Source: an uncultured Siphonobacter sp. (GTDB taxonomy: Bacteria > Bacteroidota > Bacteroidia > Cytophagales > Spirosomataceae). Taken from it: DNA of 64,000 bases. The position numbers were made by a program, and so were the translations under genes. Shown here piece by piece: positions 24,628-32,600 of the stretch (position 1 is the first letter of the stretch; the number at the start of each line of letters is the position of its first letter). Below the pieces are notes generated by a model. It ran no database searches. It saw only the letters and a program-made list of their open reading frames with translations, and had not been told where the DNA came from. The stretch is taken from NCBI GenBank assembly GCA_913774715.1, contig CAJYHS010000204.1, positions 1 through 64,000 on the forward strand, in the 5' to 3' direction.

Positions 24628-25467
24628 TTAAAGGAAATCTGATAGTTGTCCTGCGTCTTTCAAACGATACCCTTTTTCCGTTTGCTGAATGGTCAGAGCT
24701 TCATGAATAGGATCATGATCCGAAAAAAGAATCCAGTTTTCGGCAATCGCCTGCCTATAAAATTCTTCTTTTTCCTTCATCGCATCCATCGGACGGATGT
24801 CATAACTCATGATATAATTCACTGGTACATGAGCTGACGTAGGTAACAAATCAGCCGTAAACACTACGGTCTGTTCGCCTACTTTCAGTTTAGGCAGGAG
24901 CATTTTTTCGGTATGCCCGTTCATAAGTAATAGCTCTATTTCCGTGCCAAAGGCCTCCTGATCAACAAATTTGAGCTGACCTGATTCCTGCATGGGAAGT
25001 ATATTTTCTTTCAGGAAAGTAGCTTTTTCCCGGGGGTTGGGATCGATAGCCCAGGCCCAGTGATCGGTGTGCGTCCAGTAATAGGCATTGGGAAACGTTA
25101 ACTCATAACCATCCCGTCGGCTGTTCCATTGCACGGCACCTCCACAATGGTCAAAATGCAGGTGACTGAGTAATACGTCCGTTACCTCGTCAGAACTAAA
25201 TCCAGCTTTTTTGATGGACTGTATTAAATCCCCCTCTCCATAACGGTAGTAAAAACTCTGCCACCGGGCATCCTGCTTGTCTCCCATGCCGCAATCCACC
25301 AGAATCAGCCGATTACTGGTTTCTATTAACAGACATCGCATGGCTAATGGTACGTGATTATTCACATCCGACTCAGTAAGCTTCTGCCAAAGCACTTTAG
25401 GTACTACACCAAACATGGAACCGCCATCGAGTTTAAAATGACCGGCGTCAATCGTATGAAGTTTCAA
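24628..25467 (-). CDS. MBL-fold metallo-hydrolase
   Basis: The 279-residue protein has the metallo-beta-lactamase signature LSHLHFDHCGGAV, which binds two metals through HxHxDH. Further ligands are the histidine in LLMNGHTEKM and the aspartate in VVFTADLLPTS, and the last histidine is in ILFSDHDP. It begins LHTIDAGHFKLDGG without a signal peptide. This arrangement is found in quorum-quenching-lactonase-like and other general hydrolases; substrate is not predictable. Length is typical. Confidence 0.85.
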   Translation of the reverse strand: MKLHTIDAGHFKLDGGSMFGVVPKVLWQKLTESDVNNHVPLAMRCLLIETSNRLILVDCGMGDKQDARWQSFYYRYGEGDLIQSIKKAGFSSDEVTDVLLSHLHFDHCGGAVQWNSRRDGYELTFPNAYYWTHTDHWAWAIDPNPREKATFLKENILPMQESGQLKFVDQEAFGTEIELLLMNGHTEKMLLPKLKVGEQTVVFTADLLPTSAHVPVNYIMSYDIRPMDAMKEKEEFYRQAIAENWILFSDHDPIHEALTIQQTEKGYRLKDAGQLSDFL

Positions 25468-25563
25468 GGAGCAATTAGATCTGATTTGAAAAGGTAAGGT
25501 AGGAAAAAGTAGCAGATCAGGCTCATGTGCAGGGATACAAAAAGGATTAAGGAAGATTTAATT

Positions 25564-25700
25564 CATCTTAACAACCTACGAATGAAGCATTTACTTACCT
25601 TTTAATAAAATTACTACAAGTATATCTTCAAAGCAGTTGTTCGATTACCTTTTATCAACAATATTACCGCTCTCAATTTTTAGTTTCAATCTTAACAACC
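25564..25700. repeat. Twelve-base direct repeat upstream of the LEA-like gene
   Basis: ATCTTAACAACC occurs at 25564-25575 and again at 25689-25700, directly before the start codon at 25707. The coordinates given span both copies and the 113 bases between them. Confidence 0.4.
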
Positions 25701-25706
25701 AAGTCC

Positions 25707-26162
25707 ATGAACAAATTACTGGCCGTAACCCTCTTATTTTTAGGAGTTGTATTTACTTCACAGGCACAGTCTGCAGAAGAAAAACTGAAAAAGACCAAGG
25801 CTGATGCCAAGGAAACTAAAGCAAAGGCTGACGTAAAAGCAAAGGAAACCAAAGCCAAAGTAGATAAGGACGTAAAAGAGGCCAAAGCTGACGCAAAAAA
25901 AGAAGCGAAAGAAGTAAAGGCCGACGTCAAGCAGGGAGCAAAAGACGTGAAGGATGAAACGAAAAAAGTCGCCCAGAAAGTAACAAAAGATGAAGCTGAA
26001 GCCAGTACTACCGTTCAGAAGAAAGTAGCCGGAGCCGACAAAATGGTTGGCAAAGATGCCAAGGGTCGCAATATTTACGCAGGGGCTAAAGGCGGTCAGT
26101 ATTATATTAATTCCAGCGGTAATAAAACGTATCTGGATAAGGATAGCAAAATCAAAATGTAG
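25707..26162 (+). CDS. Secreted lysine-rich LEA-like protein with C-terminal GRxIYxGxxGGxYY domain
   Basis: The 151-residue protein has a signal peptide (about 1-21, ending SQAQ). A repeat region at about 22-95 made of K, A, E, D, T and V follows, with units such as KADAKETKAK and KEVKADVKQGAKDVKDE that resemble the 11-residue repeats of group 3 LEA proteins. The C-terminal part (about 112-151) reads KDAKGRNIYAGAKGGQYYIN followed by KTYL, a pattern I associate with the PBCV-type basic adaptor domain found in many Bacteroidota proteins. A protective or envelope-binding role is inference. The reverse strand also has a long open frame, but it is only the mirror of this lysine-rich composition. 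Confidence 0.8.
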   Translation: MNKLLAVTLLFLGVVFTSQAQSAEEKLKKTKADAKETKAKADVKAKETKAKVDKDVKEAKADAKKEAKEVKADVKQGAKDVKDETKKVAQKVTKDEAEASTTVQKKVAGADKMVGKDAKGRNIYAGAKGGQYYINSSGNKTYLDKDSKIKM

Positions 26163-26174
26163 TTCCTGGTCTCT

Positions 26175-26213
26175 AATAAAAAAGCCTGACTGCATAAGTC
26201 AGGCTTTTTTATT
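26175..26213. terminator. Strong bidirectional terminator
   Basis: AATAAAAAAGCCTGACT pairs with its complement over 17 bp around a 5-base loop, between the convergent LEA-like and ggt genes. Confidence 0.9.
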
Positions 26214-26220
26214 TCATTCC

Positions 26221-27987
26221 TTACCAACCTACGCTGGTATCGTCTGCCCGAGGGTCGGAGCCGCCTTCGAGCGTTCCGTTGGGCAATACCAGGATACAAT
26301 CCATGCGACCTAATGTACCAGCCTGAGGCTCGATAACGTATCCTTTATTTTTCAGGTTATTCAGTACTTTATCCGAAAAACCGCCACGTTCGTAAGTCGT
26401 CCGATCCGGTAACCATTGGTGGTGAAATTTCAGAGCATTAACGGCTTCCTGCATGCCCATCCCGTGATCAATAACGTTACTAATGGTCTGGAACACGCTG
26501 GTAATAATCGTTGAGCCTCCGGGCGTTCCAACGACCATGAATAGCTTCCCGTCTTTTTCAACAATCGTAGGTGTCATGCTGGAAAGCATCCGTTTGCCGG
26601 GTTGCACCGAATTAGCTTCCGCTCCTACCAGTCCGTAGATATTGAGCACGCCGGGCTTTACGGCAAAATCTTCCATTTCATCGTTCATCAAAAACCCGGC
26701 TCCGTTCACTACGACCCGACTGCCATATCCATTATTAATCGTCGTGGTAATCGACACGGCATTTCCCTCTTCATCCACAACCGAAAAGTGCGTGGTTTCG
26801 TTACTTTCATAACCCGCTACGGCTCCGCCCGAAATGGCTTTGGAATCACTGGCTTGGTTCCAGCTGAAATCGCTCCAGCGTCTTTTCAGATACTCTGGTT
26901 CGAGTAACTCCTTGGCGGGAACTTTGAAGAAATCGGGATCACCCAACCATTTGGCCCGATCGGCATATACCCGACGTTCCGCTTCAATAATGACCTGCGT
27001 TGTCGAGTCAGAATGCCAGCCCCAACGTTTCAGCGGAAATGGCTCCACCATTTTCATTAATTGAACCAGGGCAATTCCGCCCGAAGAAGTCGGCGACATG
27101 GATATAATTTTATGACCACGATACGTATCCGAAATGGGTGTCCGCCAGGCCGAATGATACTCATCCAGATCTTTCTGCACAATTGGAGCTTTGGCAATGG
27201 ACATTTCCTGTATCAGCAAAGCGGCCGTTTCACCTTCATAAAAACCCGCCCGGCCTTTTTCCTGAATCCTCCGAAGTGTCTTTCCCAGATCAGTCTGAAC
27301 GAAGTTTTCGCCCGTTTTCCAGACGGTATCTGTTTCCATTTTCAAAAAGTAAGGCTCTCCGGGATTGAATTTCTTAATATCTGAACGTACGCGATTTAAT
27401 CCTTTGGCTTCATTTTCAGTAAGCGAAACGCCTTTTTCGGCCAGATCAATAGCGGGTTGGAGAACTTCCTTCCAGCTCATTTTTCCAAATTTCTGATGAG
27501 CGATGACCATGCCATCCACCGAACCCGGTACGCCGCTGGCCGAATGCCCCAGCCAGGCCATATTAGGTACGACGTTCCCTAAGGAGTCCAGATACATGTC
27601 CCGGAAAGCGGCGGCAGGAGCTTTTTCACGGAAATCCAGGGCAAAACTTTGTCCGGTTTTATCCCGAAAGACCATATATCCACCACCACCCAGGTTGCCC
27701 GCCGAAGGATGAACCACGGCTAAAGCAAAGAAGGTAGCAACGGCTGCATCAACCGCATTGCCTCCCTTTTTCATAACCGCTGCTCCTACCTTTGAGGCTT
27801 CCGGGTGAGCCGAAGCCACCATGACGTGTTTTTCGAATACGCCTTTTTTATCGGAAATAAAAGGCTTCGCGTTCGGGTCATCCGTGATGAACTCGTAAGC
27901 TCCTTTACTAAGTTTCTGAGGGTTTTTCCGACAGGAAACGGCGGAGACTAATAGTATCGGAATCGCTAGCAGGTATAGGTATTTCAT
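26221..27987 (-). CDS. ggt: Gamma-glutamyltransferase (lipoprotein)
   Basis: The 588-residue protein starts with a lipoprotein signal (LLVSAVSC, Cys at about residue 19), so it is anchored on the periplasmic side of a membrane. It matches gamma-glutamyltranspeptidase: ASAHPEASKVGAAVMKKGGNAVDAAVA near the N-terminus, LDFREKAP with the substrate arginine, and the autocleavage site NETTHFSVVDEEGNAVS, whose threonine becomes the N-terminal nucleophile of the small subunit. MLSSMTPTIV and GTPGGSTIITSV form the glutamate pocket. It hydrolyses glutathione and other gamma-glutamyl compounds. Length is normal for the family. It is a single gene. Confidence 0.95.
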   Translation of the reverse strand: MKYLYLLAIPILLVSAVSCRKNPQKLSKGAYEFITDDPNAKPFISDKKGVFEKHVMVASAHPEASKVGAAVMKKGGNAVDAAVATFFALAVVHPSAGNLGGGGYMVFRDKTGQSFALDFREKAPAAAFRDMYLDSLGNVVPNMAWLGHSASGVPGSVDGMVIAHQKFGKMSWKEVLQPAIDLAEKGVSLTENEAKGLNRVRSDIKKFNPGEPYFLKMETDTVWKTGENFVQTDLGKTLRRIQEKGRAGFYEGETAALLIQEMSIAKAPIVQKDLDEYHSAWRTPISDTYRGHKIISMSPTSSGGIALVQLMKMVEPFPLKRWGWHSDSTTQVIIEAERRVYADRAKWLGDPDFFKVPAKELLEPEYLKRRWSDFSWNQASDSKAISGGAVAGYESNETTHFSVVDEEGNAVSITTTINNGYGSRVVVNGAGFLMNDEMEDFAVKPGVLNIYGLVGAEANSVQPGKRMLSSMTPTIVEKDGKLFMVVGTPGGSTIITSVFQTISNVIDHGMGMQEAVNALKFHHQWLPDRTTYERGGFSDKVLNNLKNKGYVIEPQAGTLGRMDCILVLPNGTLEGGSDPRADDTSVGW

Positions 27988-28093
27988 CGGGAATCAAAGT
28001 TTTGAAAAGGGAAAATACAAAATGTATTTGAGTTCAGGTGTTTAGGATTTAGGGTTTTAAGTTTAAGATTGATCTATTCCCTTTCCTAACAAT

Positions 28094-28132
28094 AAAGTCA
28101 GACTGATTTTATGAAAAAATCGGCCTGACTTT
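28094..28132 (-). terminator. Terminator of the CLC gene
   Basis: AAAGTCAG and CTGACTTT form the base of a longer imperfect stem continuing through GATTTT/AAAATC, located just after the minus-strand CLC gene. Confidence 0.65.
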
Positions 28133-28163
28133 GCTTAGCAACCAGTAGCGAATAAGCTTCAAA

Positions 28164-29558
28164 CTAAGCCGGCTGCTTAAGGAATTCTTCTTTTCGAATT
28201 TCGTAAAAGGAATGCCGAAGAATAAGGCTCGCCGCTACGTTGGCAATGATACCGGCTAATAAAAAATAAAAGATAGCGGAGTGTCGATCCGTCATTTCCA
28301 AGACGAGAATGGCAGAGGTAAATGGGGTTCGGGTTACTCCCGTAAGAAAACCAATCATACCTACCAGAATCAGCAGGTTATGGTGCTGGGTAGGAATGGT
28401 AATGGCATATTCCAGCAAAAAGGAACTTAACATGGCTCCGGAAGATAATGACGTAGCAAAAATCCCGGCAGCCCCGCCAGCGGAAAAGGATAAAGCGTTA
28501 CCCATAAACCGAACCGGAAAAGCATACCAGGCAATGTGCTCCGTACCTTCGAACAAAGCCTGATTGATTAACTCTTTGCCCGAACCCATGGCCTGAATAC
28601 CTGAAAAATAGATAATTCCTGCAAACAAAAGCCCCAGTCCGGTAACGAAAACCAACTGCCTGGTAAGCCCCTGAAAACGCTTTCGGAATGCCGAAATCAG
28701 TAGCAATACTTTTGTAAAAGCAGAACCGGCCAGCCCGGTAATAAAGGCAATACCGATAACCAGCCAGATATAATCCAGAGGTAATCGGGTGATTTTAGGA
28801 AAGCCCAGAAACAGGTAAGGGCCAAGCAGAAACTGACTGGTCATGCCCGCAATAATGACCGAACTAAGCACCGCCGTTCGGAAAACAGCCAGGTGAGCTT
28901 TGGTTAATTCTTCCACGACATACACAATACCGCCCAAGGGTGTATTAAACGCTGCAGCCAAACCGGCCGCACCACCCGTAACGATCATGACCCGCTGGGA
29001 AACTTTAGTCCAGGTGGCGGGAATGAGCCGATAAATGGACTCAAAAATAGATCCGGCAATCTGAAGCGTTGGTCCTTCGCGTCCTGTCGCTCCTCCTCCC
29101 AGAAGTAACACCAGGTTACTGGCCACTTTCACCAGGGCAATTCGGATACTCAATAATTTGTCAACTTTCCAGTGAGCTTTCGTTTCGGCCAGATCAACGG
29201 CAGCCATCAATTGGGGAATGCCGCTACCCGAAGCCGAGGGAGCTCCGTAGTGGGTCAGCAACCAGGCCCCGCAAAAACACAATGGGGTCGTGATGAAAAT
29301 CAGGTAAGGATGACTCTGATACCAGTGCATGCCAGCGTGTTCAACCCAGGCAAATACTTTTTCATAGCCAACGGCCATTAAGCCTACCAGAGCTGAAGCG
29401 ATCCATAGAGGAGCTGCCCGCAGGGGTGCCGTCGATAGATTATGGTCGATGAACCAGCGATTTATTTGTTGAAAACCCGCACTTCGGCTGATTCGCCTGA
29501 GATACCTCCGTAAGCGTATCTCCCATAAACTTAAATGATATTTACCCCTCATTGCCAT
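28164..29558 (-). CDS. CLC-family chloride channel/antiporter (canonical type)
   Basis: The 464-residue protein has the three classical CLC anion-binding motifs: GSGIPQLMAAVDLAE, GATGREGPTLQIAGS with the gating glutamate, and GAAGIFATSLSSGAMLSS. About ten to twelve membrane helices follow the usual pattern and no CBS domains are present. This is the EriC-like prokaryotic form, a chloride/proton exchanger or channel in the inner membrane. It differs from the CLC gene at 14085-15317, which lacks GSGIP. A minus-strand TACCTTCG at 29574-29581 just upstream is one mismatch from the -7 consensus and may be its promoter. Confidence 0.93.
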   Translation of the reverse strand: MAMRGKYHLSLWEIRLRRYLRRISRSAGFQQINRWFIDHNLSTAPLRAAPLWIASALVGLMAVGYEKVFAWVEHAGMHWYQSHPYLIFITTPLCFCGAWLLTHYGAPSASGSGIPQLMAAVDLAETKAHWKVDKLLSIRIALVKVASNLVLLLGGGATGREGPTLQIAGSIFESIYRLIPATWTKVSQRVMIVTGGAAGLAAAFNTPLGGIVYVVEELTKAHLAVFRTAVLSSVIIAGMTSQFLLGPYLFLGFPKITRLPLDYIWLVIGIAFITGLAGSAFTKVLLLISAFRKRFQGLTRQLVFVTGLGLLFAGIIYFSGIQAMGSGKELINQALFEGTEHIAWYAFPVRFMGNALSFSAGGAAGIFATSLSSGAMLSSFLLEYAITIPTQHHNLLILVGMIGFLTGVTRTPFTSAILVLEMTDRHSAIFYFLLAGIIANVAASLILRHSFYEIRKEEFLKQPA

Positions 29559-29631
29559 ATATACATGATCATTCGAAGGTAGGAAGGTTTAATAGCTCTA
29601 AAAAATTGAGTGTATACTTTCTGGATCTAAT

Positions 29632-29661
29632 AAAAAAAAAGAAGAGCATTTGCTCTTCTTT
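29632..29661 (-). terminator. Terminator of the flavoprotein gene
   Basis: AAAGAAGAGCA and TGCTCTTCTTT form an 11-bp stem with a 2-base loop; on the minus strand it is followed by a run of about nine T residues. Confidence 0.88.
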
Positions 29662-29663
29662 CG

Positions 29664-30563
29664 CTAAATATCTTCTTCGTGAATGAGCTCATGATTAATC
29701 AGAGCTCCGGCCTTGTTTCCCGTTGCTGTGGCCGAAGCTACTGACCGGAATCCCGTAGTAGCGTCACCAGCGGCGTACACACCTGATACGGAAGTCTGCT
29801 GTAAATCGTTGACTTTGATATGCCCGTGATCGTTGAGTTCACAGCCCAGCTGTTCGTGTAAATCCGTAGCAAACTTAAAGGGAACCCGAACGAAAATAGC
29901 CGTCAACTCCAGTTCTCGTCCATCTTTGAAAAGTACTTTCTGCAATTTTCCTTCTTCATGAATAAATGCTTCGATTTCTCCTTCAATGACGGGGAATTTC
30001 TTATACCGCAATTTCTCCAAATTTTCCTCCGGAATCTCACAGTCTCCATCCGTTAGGATCCGAATGTCTTTGGACCAGTTATTAATCAGCCGGGCAAATT
30101 CATAACTCGCGTCACTATTGGTGAGGATACCTATTTTTTCATTCCGCACTTCGTATCCGTGGCAGTACGGACAGTGAATAATGGTGTTTCCCCAACATTC
30201 TGCAAACCCCGGAATGGGTCGCATCTGATCGACAATCCCCGTAGCCAGAACCACTTTCTTTCCCGAAAAGCATTTGCCCGATTCCGTCCGAATTTCAAAG
30301 CAATCATCTTTTTGTTCGGCGTTGATTGCCTTATCCGTTACAAACGTAACCGTTGGGTACTTCAAAACCTGCTCTTTAGCTAAAGCAGCAATAGCCGCTG
30401 GAGTCTGACCGTCCTGGGTAATGAAATTGTGCGAATGCGGCGTGTTCTGATTGCAGGGTTCACCTCCATCAATAACTAACACGTTTCGCAGGGAACGCCC
30501 CAAAGCCATAGCTGCTGAAAGACCCGCATAACTGCCGCCTACAATAATTGTGTCAAATTTCAT
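29664..30563 (-). CDS. Thioredoxin-reductase-like NAD(P)/FAD oxidoreductase
   Basis: The 299-residue protein begins FDTIIVGGSYAGLSAAMALGRS, a FAD-binding Rossmann motif. The redox motif CPYCHG has Cys131 and Cys134, and the NAD(P)-binding domain lies between about 115 and 240. The closing FAD motif is VSGVYAAGDATTGFRSVASA. The CPYCHG variant instead of the CATC of true TrxB marks the subgroup of small flavoproteins often annotated as alkyl hydroperoxide reductase F-like or thioredoxin reductase-like. The natural partner is unknown. It is divergent from the ABC transporter gene, with palindromes in the gap. Confidence 0.9.
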   Translation of the reverse strand: MKFDTIIVGGSYAGLSAAMALGRSLRNVLVIDGGEPCNQNTPHSHNFITQDGQTPAAIAALAKEQVLKYPTVTFVTDKAINAEQKDDCFEIRTESGKCFSGKKVVLATGIVDQMRPIPGFAECWGNTIIHCPYCHGYEVRNEKIGILTNSDASYEFARLINNWSKDIRILTDGDCEIPEENLEKLRYKKFPVIEGEIEAFIHEEGKLQKVLFKDGRELELTAIFVRVPFKFATDLHEQLGCELNDHGHIKVNDLQQTSVSGVYAAGDATTGFRSVASATATGNKAGALINHELIHEEDI

Positions 30564-30633
30564 AAAGATTATTCGTATGATCTCAAGGATAAAAAGTACG
30601 TTCCATTTCTACAATGGAGCCAGGTTTTAAACT

Positions 30634-30648
30634 TGCAACTATGTTGCA
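30634..30648. promoter_or_regulatory. Perfect palindrome, candidate operator
   Basis: TGCAAC-TAT-GTTGCA is a perfect 6+3+6 inverted repeat in the 141-bp gap between the divergent flavoprotein and ABC genes. It has no T-tract, so it is more likely a repressor site than a terminator. Confidence 0.5.
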
Positions 30649-30677
30649 TTTAAAGAAGTTCCAGGCGGGATTTTTTT

Positions 30678-30697
30678 AGTCAATACTTATGTTGACT
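30678..30697. promoter_or_regulatory. Second inverted repeat, candidate operator for the ABC gene
   Basis: AGTCAA, an 8-base spacer and TTGACT lie 7 bases before the ABC transporter ATG, overlapping where ribosomes or polymerase would bind. Confidence 0.4.
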
Positions 30698-30704
30698 TTA
30701 TACA

Positions 30705-32540
30705 ATGGCAAGAAAACGTAATACTGAATCTTCTGATACTTCCCTAACCTTCCGCGAACGCTTTGCCGCCCTGCGGAATTTACCGGCTTTTTTCAGGCAA
30801 ATCTGGCAGACCAGTCCTTCCCTAACCCTGCTTAATTTATTCCTTCGTCTGCTTCGGTCGGCGGTTCCTACGGCGAGTCTTTACGTAGGAAAACTGATCG
30901 TGGATGAAGTCATCCGACTAGCGAATATCCATTCTTCGGACCTTACCCATCTCTGGATTTTAATAGCCATTGAGTTTGGGCTGGCCATTGGAAGCGATCT
31001 CCTGAGTCGGGGCATTTCACTGAGCGAGAGTCTGCTCGGCGACTGGTACGCCCACCAAACGTCCGTTCGGTTGATGCAGCACGCCGCCACCCTTGATCTG
31101 GCTCAGTTCGAAAACCCGACTTTCTACGATAAACTGGAGCGAGCCCGGCAGCAAACGGCAGGTCGCACGCAGTTACTAACTCAAACCTTTTCACAGATTC
31201 AGGATTTTCTGACGATTGCTTCGCTGGCAGTAGGGCTCATCAGTTTTGCTCCCTGGCTACTGCTGTTATTACTCGTGGCCGTCATCCCTTCCTTTCTGGG
31301 CGAGTTACACTTTAATGCTAAAAGTTATTCCCTTCTCTACGGCTGGACGCCCCAACGCCGCGAGCTGGATTATTACCGTTACCTAGGAGCCAGCGATGAT
31401 ACGGCGAAGGAAATCAAGTTATTCGGTCTATCCGATTTTCTAATCAACCGATACCGAACACTCTCTGAGCAATACTTTCAGGAAAACCGCAAACTTGCCG
31501 TCGAACGAGCTGGTTGGGGCAGTTTATTACTTGCCATCGGTACGGTGGGTTATTACTCCGCGTATGGCTATATGATTTTTCAGACCGTTCAGGGCCGGGT
31601 TACGCTTGGCGATTTGACTTTCCTGGCTGGTTCGTTCCGTCAGGTTCGGAGTTTGCTGGAAGGTATTCTGGGCCGATTCAACAGCATTTCACAAGGGGCT
31701 TTATACTTGAAAGACTTATTTGAATTCTTCGAAATCCAGCCTCAGATCGTTTCACCCCTGCAACCGCGTTCGTTTCCAAGTCCTATTCAGCAGGGTTTTG
31801 TTTTTGAAAACGTAGGATTCAAATATCCGAACTCCGAAAAGTGGGCGGTCCGTAACCTCAGCTTCATTTTGAAAGCCGGAGAAAAACTGGCGTTGGTGGG
31901 GGAAAATGGAGCCGGAAAAACGACATTAGTTAAACTCCTGGGCCGTTTATACGATCCGGATGAAGGACAAATTTTACTCGATGGGTATCCTTTAAAAGAT
32001 TATAATCTGGAGGAGTTACGTCAGCACATCGGCGTTATTTTTCAGGATTACTTACGCTTCCAGTTTTCGGCGGGGGATAACATTGCCGTAGGTGATATTC
32101 TGGAACGGGAAAACCGATCTGCTCTCGAAAAAGCTGCCGAACACAGTCTAGCCGATCAAGTAATCGCTGGATTACCCCAGCAATACGACCAACCGCTCGG
32201 GCGACGCTTCTCCGGCGGTGTTGAGTTATCGGGCGGGCAGTGGCAAAAAGTGGCCCTAGCCCGGGCGTATCTGCGGGAAGCCGATTTACTAATCCTGGAC
32301 GAGCCTACGTCGGCTCTTGATGCCCGGGCTGAATACGAGGTATTCCAGCGGTTTGCAGAATTGACGAAAGGAAAAACGGCCGTTCTGATTTCACACCGCT
32401 TTAGCACTGTCCGCATGGCTGACCGCATTCTGGTGCTGGAAGGGGGCAAAGTTCTGGAAATCGGCACGCATCAAGAGTTACTGCTTCAAAAGGGTCGGTA
32501 TGCTGAGCTATTTGAATTACAGGCTGAAGGGTATCGGTAG
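30705..32540 (+). CDS. ABC transporter, fused permease and ATPase
   Basis: The 611-residue protein is a half-transporter of the exporter type. A six-helix membrane domain spans about 25-330. The nucleotide-binding domain has Walker A GENGAGKTTLVKLLG, a Q-loop in VIFQDYLRFQF, signature LSGGQWQKVALARA, Walker B LLILDEPTSALD and the switch histidine in VLISHRFSTVRMADR. It should form a homodimer, or pair with an unseen partner, and export a lipid, drug or peptide; no substrate clue is present. No peptidase domain precedes the membrane part. It is a single gene with its own terminator. Confidence 0.92.
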   Translation: MARKRNTESSDTSLTFRERFAALRNLPAFFRQIWQTSPSLTLLNLFLRLLRSAVPTASLYVGKLIVDEVIRLANIHSSDLTHLWILIAIEFGLAIGSDLLSRGISLSESLLGDWYAHQTSVRLMQHAATLDLAQFENPTFYDKLERARQQTAGRTQLLTQTFSQIQDFLTIASLAVGLISFAPWLLLLLLVAVIPSFLGELHFNAKSYSLLYGWTPQRRELDYYRYLGASDDTAKEIKLFGLSDFLINRYRTLSEQYFQENRKLAVERAGWGSLLLAIGTVGYYSAYGYMIFQTVQGRVTLGDLTFLAGSFRQVRSLLEGILGRFNSISQGALYLKDLFEFFEIQPQIVSPLQPRSFPSPIQQGFVFENVGFKYPNSEKWAVRNLSFILKAGEKLALVGENGAGKTTLVKLLGRLYDPDEGQILLDGYPLKDYNLEELRQHIGVIFQDYLRFQFSAGDNIAVGDILERENRSALEKAAEHSLADQVIAGLPQQYDQPLGRRFSGGVELSGGQWQKVALARAYLREADLLILDEPTSALDARAEYEVFQRFAELTKGKTAVLISHRFSTVRMADRILVLEGGKVLEIGTHQELLLQKGRYAELFELQAEGYR

Positions 32541-32548
32541 TGAAGTTA

Positions 32549-32591
32549 TAAAAAGACAAAGCCCGGAAAGTCCGAGCTTTGTCTTTTTATG
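32549..32591. terminator. Bidirectional terminator
   Basis: ATAAAAAGACAAAGC pairs with GCTTTGTCTTTTTAT (15 bp), with a further CGG/CCG inner stem, between the convergent ABC and sprA genes. Confidence 0.9.
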
Positions 32592-32600
32592 GAGAACCTG

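Noticed and set aside
25758-26195. Open frame of 145 codons on the minus strand, rich in phenylalanine
   Set aside because: It is the exact mirror of the lysine-rich LEA-like gene; AAA/AAG-rich coding DNA gives TTT/CTT on the other strand. The plus-strand product has a signal peptide and a recognisable C-terminal domain.
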